Below are positions 55,062 through 62,333 of a stretch of 64,000 bases of DNA, one piece after another (position 1 is the first letter of the stretch; every line of letters begins with the position of its first letter). The DNA is taken from assembly GCF_900230195.1 (NCBI RefSeq), contig NZ_OCNE01000012.1, forward strand, positions 62,001-126,000. The letters run 5' to 3'. Both the position numbers and the translations under genes were made by a program. The stretch is from Streptomyces zhaozhouensis (lineage in GTDB: Bacteria > Actinomycetota > Actinomycetes > Streptomycetales > Streptomycetaceae). The notes under the pieces were generated by a model, which worked only from the letters and a program-made list of their open reading frames with translations, made no database searches and was not told the origin of the DNA.

Positions 55062-56120
55062 ATGGCAGGCTTTGACTCCACAGAGGCTGTGCATGTCGAG
55101 GAGAGTGAACCATTGCGGTCCGACGCCAACACTGCTGGGCCGACGGCCGATCCGGTCCCCGGCCCCCGGTCCGAGCCGGCGGATGCCCCCGGCGGTGCCG
55201 TTGACATTGGGACGGCCGCCCCGCCGCAGGCCGACGGCGCCCCGGTCGCTCGGGCCGCGCAGCAGGCCATCGCTGCCATGCATCTCTCCGGCGGCGCCCT
55301 TCCCCGGCCGGCCGAGACCCGCATCATGGTGGTCGCCAACCAGAAGGGCGGCGTGGGGAAGACCACCACGACGGTCAACCTCGCGGCCTCCCTCGCCCTC
55401 CATGGCGCCCGCGTCCTGGTGATCGACCTCGACCCGCAGGGGAACGCCTCCACCGCGCTGGGCATCGACCACCACGCCGAAGTGCCGTCGATCTACGACG
55501 TGTTGGTGGAGAGCAAGCCGCTCTCGGACGTAGTGCAGCCGGTTCGCGACGTGGAGGGGCTGTTCTGTGCGCCCGCCACGATCGACCTCGCCGGCGCCGA
55601 GATCGAGTTGGTCTCGGTGGTCGCCAGGGAGAGCAGGCTGCAACGGGCCATCAGTGCCTACGAGCAGCCGCTGGACTATGTGCTGATCGACTGCCCGCCC
55701 TCGCTGGGGCTGCTCACGGTCAATGCCCTGGTCGCCGGCGCCGAGGTGGTCATTCCGATCCAGTGCGAGTACTACGCCCTGGAGGGCCTCGGCCAGTTGC
55801 TGCGCAACGTGGAGCTGGTCCGTGGTCATCTGAACCCGCGGCTGCATGTGTCGACCATTCTGCTGACCATGTACGACGGCCGGACCCGGCTCGCCTCCCA
55901 GGTGGCGGAGGAGGTGCGCACCCACTTCGGCAGCGAGGTGCTGCGCACCAACATCCCGCGTTCGGTCCGGATCTCCGAGGCCCCCAGCTATGGCCAGACG
56001 GTCCTCACCTATGACCCGGGATCAAGCGGCTCGCTCTCCTATCTGGAGGCGGCCCGGGAGATCGCGTTGCGTGGCGCGATCCCGCAGCAGGAGCAGCACA
56101 GCCCGGAGGGGACTCAGTGA
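55062..56120 (+). CDS. parA: Chromosome partitioning ATPase ParA (Soj)
   Basis: A 352-aa Walker-type ATPase. After a disordered N terminus of about 85 residues comes the deviant Walker A KGGVGKTTTTVNLAASLA, then VIDLDPQGNAST, YVLIDCPPSLGLLTVNAL and the YDGRTRLASQV region. It moves ParB-parS complexes, in Streptomyces to hyphal tips and into spores. The ATG at 55062 is preceded by AGGA at short spacing; later in-frame starts are possible. parB follows with a GTGA overlap. Confidence 0.96.
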   Translation: MAGFDSTEAVHVEESEPLRSDANTAGPTADPVPGPRSEPADAPGGAVDIGTAAPPQADGAPVARAAQQAIAAMHLSGGALPRPAETRIMVVANQKGGVGKTTTTVNLAASLALHGARVLVIDLDPQGNASTALGIDHHAEVPSIYDVLVESKPLSDVVQPVRDVEGLFCAPATIDLAGAEIELVSVVARESRLQRAISAYEQPLDYVLIDCPPSLGLLTVNALVAGAEVVIPIQCEYYALEGLGQLLRNVELVRGHLNPRLHVSTILLTMYDGRTRLASQVAEEVRTHFGSEVLRTNIPRSVRISEAPSYGQTVLTYDPGSSGSLSYLEAAREIALRGAIPQQEQHSPEGTQ

Positions 56121-57256
56121 GCGATCGACGTAGAGGACTGGGCCGAGGACTGGGCGCGCTGATCCCGGCAGCGCCCCAGAGTTCCGAGGACACCGAGACG
56201 GACAAGGGCAGCGCCGTCTCACCCAGCGCTGTCCCCCTGCTGACCGCCGAGCGCGGTATCGCGGTGCCGACCGGTCCCGCGGCCGAGCGGGAGCGCCGGC
56301 CTGTGGCCGAGGGGACCTCCCCGGAGCCGGCTGACGCCGGGGCGGAGCAGCCTCAGGAGGTCTCGGGCGCGCACTTCGCCGAGCTGCCGCTGGACGCCAT
56401 CACGCCCAACCCGCGCCAGCCGCGTGAGGTCTTCGACGAGGACGCGCTCTCCGAGCTGGTCACCTCCATCAAGGAGGTGGGTCTTCTCCAGCCGGTGGTG
56501 GTGCGTCGGCTCTCCGCGGACCGCTACGAGCTGATCATGGGGGAGCGCCGCTGGCGCGCCTGTCGTGAGGCCGGCCTGGAGGCGATCCCCGCGATCGTCC
56601 GGGCGACCGAAGACGACAAGATGCTGCTGGACGCGCTCCTGGAGAACCTGCATCGGGCCCAGCTCAATCCGCTTGAAGAGGCCGCCGCCTACGACCAGTT
56701 GCTGCGGGACTTCAAGTGCACCCATGACGAGCTGGCCGACCGCATCGGGCGCTCGCGTCCTCAGGTCTCCAACACCCTGCGGCTGCTGCGGCTCTCGCCC
56801 GCGGTGCAGCGGCGGGTGGCCGCCGGGGTGCTCTCGGCGGGCCATGCTCGGGCTCTGCTCTCCGTGGAGGACGCGGAGGAGCAGAACAAGCTGGCGCTGA
56901 GGATCGTGGCCGAGGGGCTCTCCGTGCGGGCGGTCGAGGAGATCGTCACCCTGCAGAGCGACAGCAAGAAGAGCACGCGTGCGCGCGGCCCGCGGGCCGG
57001 TAAGCGCATCGCGCCCGCGCTGGACACGCTGGCGCACCGGCTCTCGGACCGCTTCGAGACCCGAGTGAAGGTGGACCTGGGGCAGAAGAAGGGCAAGATC
57101 GTCGTCGAGTTCGCCTCGATAGAGGATCTGGAGCGCATCCTGGGACAGCTGGCCCCGGGCGAGGGGCCGGTGATGGACTCGTCCTCGTCTCCCGCGCCCG
57201 AGCAGCCCGAGCAGCAGTCGGACGAGCGGCAGGGCGGTTCCTCCGCGGGAAGCTGA
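56117..57256 (+). CDS. parB: Chromosome partitioning CTPase/DNA-binding protein ParB
   Basis: A 379-aa parS-binding clamp. The N-terminal CTPase domain has PRQPREVFDEDALSELVTSIKEVGLLQPVVVRR and the GERRWRACREAGL box. The central HTH is DELADRIGRSRPQVSNTLRLLRLSPAVQRRVAAGVLSAGHARALL. A C-terminal dimerisation domain ends before an acidic tail. The GTG start overlaps parA. The gene ends 20 bases before a palindromic terminator that contains parS. Confidence 0.97.
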   Translation: MSDRRRGLGRGLGALIPAAPQSSEDTETDKGSAVSPSAVPLLTAERGIAVPTGPAAERERRPVAEGTSPEPADAGAEQPQEVSGAHFAELPLDAITPNPRQPREVFDEDALSELVTSIKEVGLLQPVVVRRLSADRYELIMGERRWRACREAGLEAIPAIVRATEDDKMLLDALLENLHRAQLNPLEEAAAYDQLLRDFKCTHDELADRIGRSRPQVSNTLRLLRLSPAVQRRVAAGVLSAGHARALLSVEDAEEQNKLALRIVAEGLSVRAVEEIVTLQSDSKKSTRARGPRAGKRIAPALDTLAHRLSDRFETRVKVDLGQKKGKIVVEFASIEDLERILGQLAPGEGPVMDSSSSPAPEQPEQQSDERQGGSSAGS

Positions 57257-57275
57257 CCGTTTGGACGTCAGGCAC

Positions 57276-57323
57276 GTCGAAGGGGCCGTCGCGTTTCACG
57301 TGAAACGCGACGGCCCCTTCGAC
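57276..57323. terminator. parS: 48-bp perfect palindrome: convergent terminator with parS at its centre
   Basis: Bases 57276-57323 are a perfect palindrome without a loop. Its dyad axis is the axis of a parS core (GTTTCACGTGAAAC, 57293-57306). It lies between the convergent parB (ends 57256) and trxA (ends 57340) genes and would form a 20-plus-bp RNA hairpin in either direction. Confidence 0.95.
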
Positions 57324-57339
57324 TGTTCTCTCAGGGGGC

Positions 57340-57669
57340 TCAGCCGATGAACTCGTTGAGGTCCCGCTCAAGGGCGGCCTTCGGCTTGGCGCCGACGATG
57401 GTCTTGACGATGTCCCCGCCCTGGTAGACGTTCATGGTCGGGATGGAGAGGATGCCGTACCGCGCGGCGATCTCCGGGTTCTCGTCGATGTTGACCTTCA
57501 CGACGGTCAGCTTTTCTGCGTTCTCGGCGGCGATGGCCTCCAGGGCCGGAGCGACCTGAAGGCAGGGGCCGCACCACTGGGCCCAGAAGTCGACCAGCAC
57601 GGGCTTGTCGCTCTGGAGGACCTTCTCATCGAAGTCGGCGGTGGTGGCGGTGACGGTGGCGCCAGCCAT
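57340..57669 (-). CDS. trxA: Thioredoxin
   Basis: A 109-aa cytosolic thiol-disulfide reductant with the active site WCGPC in VLVDFWAQWCGPCLQVAP and the cis-Pro in ILSIPTMNVYQGG. It is reduced by the TrxB encoded 53 bases upstream, and both are likely read from the sigma-R type promoter in front of trxB. Confidence 0.98.
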   Translation of the reverse strand: MAGATVTATTADFDEKVLQSDKPVLVDFWAQWCGPCLQVAPALEAIAAENAEKLTVVKVNIDENPEIAARYGILSIPTMNVYQGGDIVKTIVGAKPKAALERDLNEFIG

Positions 57670-57722
57670 GGTGCATCTCCTTTGTTGGGAAAACCTGCTC
57701 GGTGGACTTGGGTGCGGGACGC

Positions 57723-58691
57723 TCAGACCTGAGCTTCCGACGTCAGGGAGGCGGCGTCAGCCAGCGCCGCGAGATAGCGCTCGGCGTCCAGCGCCGCCGA
57801 GCAGCCGGTGCCGGCAGCCGTGATCGCCTGGCGGTAGGTGTGGTCCACTACATCACCCGCGGCGAAGACACCGGGGACATTGGTGCGAGTGCTCGGCGCG
57901 TCCACCGTGATGTAGCCCTCTTCGTCCAACTCCAGGACGCCCTTGAAGAGTTCGACACGGGGGTCGTGGCCGATCGCCACGAAGAGCCCGCTGACCGCGA
58001 CCTCGGACTTCTCGTCGGTGCTGGTGTTCCGCACCACGAGCCCGGAGAGCTTGCCGTCCGTGCCCTGGATCTCCGCGACCTCGCTGTCCCAGAGGAACTC
58101 GATCTTCGGGTCAGCGAAGGCCCGCTCCTGCATGGCCTTGGAGGCGCGGAGAGTGTCCCGGCGGTGGATGATGGTGACCTTCCGCGCGAAGCGGCTCAGG
58201 AAGGTGGCCTCCTCCATCGCCGTGTCGCCGCCGCCCACCACCGCGATGTCCTGCTCGCGGAAGAAGAAGCCGTCGCAGGTGGCGCAGTAGGAGACGCCAC
58301 GGCCGGACAGCTCGTCCTCGGAGGGCAGCCCGAGCTTGCGGTGCTGCGAGCCGGTGGCCACGATGATCGCCCTGGCCTGGTGGACGGTGCCCGCCGAGTC
58401 GGTGACGCTCTTGATCTCCCCGCTGAGATCGACGGAGACGATGTCGTCGGGGATCAGCTCGGCCCCGAAGCGCTCGGACTGGGCGCGCATGTTGTCCATC
58501 AGGTCGGGACCCATGATCCCTTCCTGGAAGCCAGGGAAGTTCTCGACCTCGGTCGTGTTCATGAGTGCGCCGCCCGCGGTGACCGAGCCCTCGAAGACCA
58601 GCGGGTTGAGCGAGGCGCGTGCGGTGTAGAGCGCGGCGGTGTAGCCCGCAGGTCCGGAGCCGATGATGATCACGTTGCGGACGTCGCTCAC
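57723..58691 (-). CDS. trxB: Thioredoxin reductase
   Basis: A 322-aa NADPH-dependent FAD enzyme. The FAD motif is IIIGSGPAGYTAALYTARA, the redox pair is in YCATCDGFFF, the NADPH motif is VVGGGDTAMEEATFLSRFA, and the C terminus has GVFAAGDVVDHTYRQAITAAGTG. The GTG at 58691 follows AAGGAAG. It forms the trxBA operon. Confidence 0.98.
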   Translation of the reverse strand: MSDVRNVIIIGSGPAGYTAALYTARASLNPLVFEGSVTAGGALMNTTEVENFPGFQEGIMGPDLMDNMRAQSERFGAELIPDDIVSVDLSGEIKSVTDSAGTVHQARAIIVATGSQHRKLGLPSEDELSGRGVSYCATCDGFFFREQDIAVVGGGDTAMEEATFLSRFARKVTIIHRRDTLRASKAMQERAFADPKIEFLWDSEVAEIQGTDGKLSGLVVRNTSTDEKSEVAVSGLFVAIGHDPRVELFKGVLELDEEGYITVDAPSTRTNVPGVFAAGDVVDHTYRQAITAAGTGCSAALDAERYLAALADAASLTSEAQV

Positions 58692-58723
58692 GGGAATCTT
58701 CCTTGTCTGGTGGTCTCTCACCC

Positions 58724-58769
58724 GGGACCCTGGCTGGGCCCTCAGTCGCTTAACGGTTCCCAGGGTCCC
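58724..58769 (-). terminator. Hairpin between the anti-sigma gene and trxB
   Basis: GGGACCCTGG (58724-58733) and CCAGGGTCCC (58760-58769) form a 10-bp perfect stem with a 26-base loop. It may end read-through from the sigM unit. One arm lies in the spacer of the trxB promoter. Confidence 0.5.
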
Positions 58770-58778
58770 AGACATTCC
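58752..58778 (-). promoter_or_regulatory. Sigma-R type promoter of trxBA
   Basis: On the minus strand GGAAT (58774-58778), 19 bases, GTT (58752-58754), about 60 bases before the trxB start codon. This fits the thiol-stress sigma-R consensus GGAAT-N18/19-GTT, and trxBA is a known sigma-R target in S. coelicolor. Confidence 0.75.
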
Positions 58779-58870
58779 CAGCGCACCGGCCCTCGCGGGG
58801 GCCTTCGTCCGCAGGTGTTCTCCCCCTTCACCCCCGTCGCCCGAGCCGGGACGTGACCGCGTGCGTCCCG

Positions 58871-59749
58871 CTACTCGCGGGGGTAGCTCTCCTCCAGGAG
58901 GATCTCCCCCGAGACCGGCTCCTCGGCGGAGGCACACGCGGCGTCCACCACGTAGGCGGTCACCAGCGCCGGGTCCTCGACGTGCGGGAAGACCACGAGA
59001 TAGGCGTCGGTGCCGTTGTAGTCCTCCTCGTTGACGGCCAACGGCCGCTCGGGGCGTCCGATCGCCTCGTCCACACAGCTCGGGAACTCGCTGAGGGTGT
59101 GGAAGTCGTCCTCCCCGGGGTCCTCGGGCGCTCCCTCGGTCGGCTCGTCGGTCGCCGCACCCGTGGGGGCCGGCGGCGCGCTCGGAGGCTCGGGCTCGGG
59201 GAGCGGCTCCTCTGCGGGGGGCTCCTGCTGCTCGGTGGACTCCGGCTGCGCGGACTCCGCCAGCAGCTCCCGCACCTGGCCCTCCAAGGCCTCCACCGGA
59301 AGGTCGGAGGAGAGCGGCGAGGAGTCGCGTCCGGGGCCGGCTTCGGCGGCCGAGTCGGAGCTTCCTCCCTCGCCGGTGCCCAGCGTCCCCAGCAGAACGC
59401 CGCCGATACCGACGGCCAGGGCGGCGCCCGCCGCAGCGAGTGCGAAGGAGTGGCGGGAGAACCGTCGACTCCTCCGCGCTGTTTCACGTGAAACAGCGAC
59501 CGACCGCTCGCCGGGGCGAGCCGCCTCGGCCGCGAGCGCGGCATCGATGCGGACGACGACCTCGTCCGGAATCGGCCCGGGGTCGGTTTCGTCGTGCAGC
59601 GTCTGTCGGAGCGTGGCCAGCTCGTCGTGGGTCGCCGTGCAGGGCGCGCAGCGCTCCAGATGCTCGCGGAGAACGGCCGCCTCGGACGGCGACAGCAGAT
59701 CCTCGTCCCATGCCGCCCACTCGGCGGGCTCGGGGTGCCTCTCACTCAT
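58871..59749 (-). CDS. rsmA: Anti-sigma factor with zinc-finger motif
   Basis: A 292-aa membrane regulator partner of the ECF sigma factor encoded just upstream. Its N-terminal anti-sigma domain has the zinc-binding H-x3-C-x2-C motif in LREHLERCAPC (about residues 29-37). A TM helix follows (about 102-124, FALAAAGAALAVGIGGVLLGTL), then an acidic Pro/Glu-rich linker and a C-terminal extracytoplasmic domain with FPSCVDEAI and VDAACAS that may form a disulfide. It overlaps sigM by 8 bases. A perfect parS lies within its coding sequence. Confidence 0.88.
   Translation of the reverse strand: MSERHPEPAEWAAWDEDLLSPSEAAVLREHLERCAPCTATHDELATLRQTLHDETDPGPIPDEVVVRIDAALAAEAARPGERSVAVSRETARRSRRFSRHSFALAAAGAALAVGIGGVLLGTLGTGEGGSSDSAAEAGPGRDSSPLSSDLPVEALEGQVRELLAESAQPESTEQQEPPAEEPLPEPEPPSAPPAPTGAATDEPTEGAPEDPGEDDFHTLSEFPSCVDEAIGRPERPLAVNEEDYNGTDAYLVVFPHVEDPALVTAYVVDAACASAEEPVSGEILLEESYPRE
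59480..59495. other. parS: parS site inside the anti-sigma gene
   Basis: The full 16-bp TGTTTCACGTGAAACA, perfect, extended to a 22-bp palindrome (59477-59498). It encodes part of the VAVSRETARR stretch ahead of the TM helix. Confidence 0.95.
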
Positions 59750-60437
59750 GGGTGCCCACCTCCCTGTCGGCGGTGCCGGGTTTTTCCTTGCCTCTGGGAG
59801 ATGGGACGGATGACCCTAGGGTCCGGTTCCTTGGACCGCCGTCATCGGGGGCTGCCTTCGGGTGGAGATGGCGCAGCAGAGGAAGAAGCCTGGCCCGGCC
59901 TCGTGCGCAACGGCTCTTGATCGTGCCCACCGGCGTCTCCAGGATGCGGGCGGCCTCCGCCACCGGGTAACCCTGCATGTCGACGAGGACCAGGGCGGCG
60001 CGCTGCTCCAGCGGCAGCGCGGAGAGAGCCGAGTTCAACTGGCGCCGCAGATCCTGCCGTTCGGCGGGGGCCTCGGCGGACTCGTGGGGCTCCAGGAGGT
60101 CCTCCAGCCGCTCCGGCTCCGGCATGGGGGCGGTGCGTCGGCTCTGGGCCCGGCGCACCCGGTCCAGGCAGGCGTTCACGGTGATGCGGTGCAGCCACGT
60201 GGTGACGGCGGACTGGCCACGAAAGGTGTGCGCCGAGCGGTAGGCGGAGACAAGGGCGTCCTGGAGGGCGTCCGCTGCCTCCTCGCGGTCCCCCAGGGTG
60301 CGCATCGCGACCCGCCAGAGACGGTCCTGGTGCCGCCGCACCAGCTCGGTGAAGGCTTCCGGATCTCCGTCCACATGCCGCGCCAGCAGCTCCTTGTCGG
60401 TGGAGACCGCCGGTTCGCTGGGAGCCTGGCTGCTCAC
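59742..60437 (-). CDS. sigM: ECF RNA polymerase sigma factor SigM
   Basis: A 231-aa ECF sigma factor. Region 2 (about 18-85) includes DPEAFTELVRRHQDRLWRVAMRTLGDREEAADALQDALVSAYR; region 4 (about 125-180) includes LPLEQRAALVLVDMQGYPVAEAARILETPVGTIKSRCARGRARL. The GTG at 60437 follows GGGAGG. In S. coelicolor SigM at this locus acts in envelope and osmotic stress. It is transcribed with its anti-sigma factor. Confidence 0.93.
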   Translation of the reverse strand: MSSQAPSEPAVSTDKELLARHVDGDPEAFTELVRRHQDRLWRVAMRTLGDREEAADALQDALVSAYRSAHTFRGQSAVTTWLHRITVNACLDRVRRAQSRRTAPMPEPERLEDLLEPHESAEAPAERQDLRRQLNSALSALPLEQRAALVLVDMQGYPVAEAARILETPVGTIKSRCARGRARLLPLLRHLHPKAAPDDGGPRNRTLGSSVPSPRGKEKPGTADREVGTHE

Positions 60438-60497
60438 GACGGGACCTCCCCTCTCCCCCTGGGCACTGCCCCGTCGGTGCGTCGCTTCCCGCACCTG

Positions 60498-62171
60498 CTA
60501 CGGATTGACGCGGATATCGGTGATGCGGCCACGGTAGTTGCCGTCGCTGCCCTGCGGCAGTTCGGTGAGCCAGACGAGCACGAATCGTGTCTCCACCGGC
60601 TCGTCGCCCTCCAACGTGAGTGAGCTGCCGGTCGCGCTGTCCACCGTGTCGAAGCCCGCCGCGTCGCCAGGCGGCGTGGTGGCCCCGCCCGGGGCGACAC
60701 GGAACTCGACGCTGGTGTCGCCGAGAGTCTCCACAGTAAGGGACCGGATCTCCTGCTCCTCGCCCAGGTCCAGGATGAGGCCGAGGCCTGGCTTGAGATT
60801 GCCGAAGCCCGGACCGTAGTAGTTCTTGGTGTGCCAGAAGCTCGTGGGGTCGTCGTCGACGGCCAGCGGCGCGGACTCCGGGTTCTGCCCCGACCCCTCC
60901 GGGTCGAACTCGATGACCTCGCTGACGGCCAACGGCTCGGCCGGCGGCTCGTCCGCGTTCTCCCCGCCGTCGGGCTCGGGGGGCGGCGCGGGCTCCTGCG
61001 AGTTGTTGTCCCCCTTGAGCAGGGCGTCCGCGAGCTGCCAGCTGCCCAGGCCGAGCGCGGCGATCAGCAGCGCGGAGACCGCGATCTTCAGCGCGGTGCC
61101 CCAGCGTCCCCCCAGCGGCGGCGGCACGGGTCCGGTCGGGGCGGGGACGGCGGGACGGGCGGCGGACGGCGGCTGGCCCCCGCCCATGCTGCCCCGCTGG
61201 TAGGTGGTCGGCTGATGGAACTGCGGCAGAGCGGAAGGGGTCGGCTCCGGCGGCCTGATCCTGGGGAGCGCGGCGATCGCCGCGCTCAGCTCCTCCGGGG
61301 TGGTGAGCGCCGGCTTCTCGCTCACGGCCGTGGCGCCGTCGTTGGTCAGGGCACGCATGGCCACCTCGGAGAGCCCTCGGTGCACCCGCGCGCGCACCTG
61401 GTCCGGGGTGAGCAACGGCTCGCTCGCGCCCCGCCCCAGCCCGCCGACACCGCTGAGCCCGTAGACGCCCTCGGGGTAGGGCCACCGCTGGGTGAGCGCC
61501 GCGTAGAGCAGCGCCCCGATCGCCTCGGTGTCCGCGCGCTGCGGGTCATCGGACTCGATCCCGCGCAGCGCCGCGTCGACGGCGAGCCCGCGGATGCGGA
61601 ACTGGCAGGGCCCGGTGCGCAGCACGGTGGCCGGGTTGAGCCGGAGGTGGACGAGGTCCTCCCGGTGGGCGGCCGCCATGGCCTCGGCGACCTGGCCGGC
61701 CAGTGCCTGCGCCTCGTGAGGGTCCAGCGGGCCGGAGTTCAGCAGAGTATGCAGCGGCACCGAGTCGGGCAGCCACTCATGGATGACGTGGACGAGGCCC
61801 TTCTCCTCCACCGCGTCGAGCACCTGGACGAAGCGCGGGTCGCGCAGCAGCGCCGTCGCGCGGGCGGCCGCCAGCACCTTGGGCGCCCGCTCGTGGTCGG
61901 CCGGCAGCACGTGGACGCCCACGGCGCGGCGCAGCTTCTCGTCGACCGCGCGCCAACTGCTGAAGCCGTCCAGTCGGGTGATGCACTCCTCCAACCGGTA
62001 GCGGCCGGCGAGGCGGTGCCCGCTGTGCAGCTCGGCCGGCTCGGGGGCGGGCGTGGGGCGCTCCTGCTCAGCCGCGTCTGTGGCCTCGCCCCGGGATCGC
62101 TGTGCGTCGGGCGCCTCCGCGGCGCTCGCCGGGTCCGCCGGAGGGCTCGTTGCCGTGCTCCGTTCCGCCAC
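60498..62171 (-). CDS. Membrane pseudokinase next to murJ
   Basis: A 557-aa protein-kinase-like protein that has lost catalysis. The kinase fold spans about 52-310. The HRD-K-N loop reads LVHLRLNPATVL, with no catalytic Asp, and the DFG position reads RIRGLAVDA. There is no Gly-rich loop after YRLEECITRLDGFSSWRAV. A TM helix (about 361-382) and an outer discoidin/F5-8-like domain (about 420-557: PLAVDDDPTSFWHTKNYYGPGFGNLKPGLGLILDL, ITDIRVNP) follow. In mycobacteria the equivalent pseudokinase is fused to MviN and bound by FhaA. The GTG start follows GGGGAGG. Confidence 0.88.
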   Translation of the reverse strand: MAERSTATSPPADPASAAEAPDAQRSRGEATDAAEQERPTPAPEPAELHSGHRLAGRYRLEECITRLDGFSSWRAVDEKLRRAVGVHVLPADHERAPKVLAAARATALLRDPRFVQVLDAVEEKGLVHVIHEWLPDSVPLHTLLNSGPLDPHEAQALAGQVAEAMAAAHREDLVHLRLNPATVLRTGPCQFRIRGLAVDAALRGIESDDPQRADTEAIGALLYAALTQRWPYPEGVYGLSGVGGLGRGASEPLLTPDQVRARVHRGLSEVAMRALTNDGATAVSEKPALTTPEELSAAIAALPRIRPPEPTPSALPQFHQPTTYQRGSMGGGQPPSAARPAVPAPTGPVPPPLGGRWGTALKIAVSALLIAALGLGSWQLADALLKGDNNSQEPAPPPEPDGGENADEPPAEPLAVSEVIEFDPEGSGQNPESAPLAVDDDPTSFWHTKNYYGPGFGNLKPGLGLILDLGEEQEIRSLTVETLGDTSVEFRVAPGGATTPPGDAAGFDTVDSATGSSLTLEGDEPVETRFVLVWLTELPQGSDGNYRGRITDIRVNP

Positions 62172-62333
62172 CGTCGCTTCCGCCTCCCCGTTTCGGGCTA
62201 TCGGTCGTGGACTTCTGCCAGGTTCATTGTGCCGTTACTCCGTCACCCCGCACGACATGTGAGGGTGCCGGGAGGTTGTACGGGGGGTGGCCCCGGGATG
62301 TCCCGCACCACGGCGCTCGTGCGGGCGCCCAGC

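Noticed and set aside
60438..60497. An autoregulated SigM promoter in front of sigM
   Set aside because: The 60-base gap has a GGGAAG stretch but no convincing paired -10 at ECF spacing; sigM may be read from further upstream.
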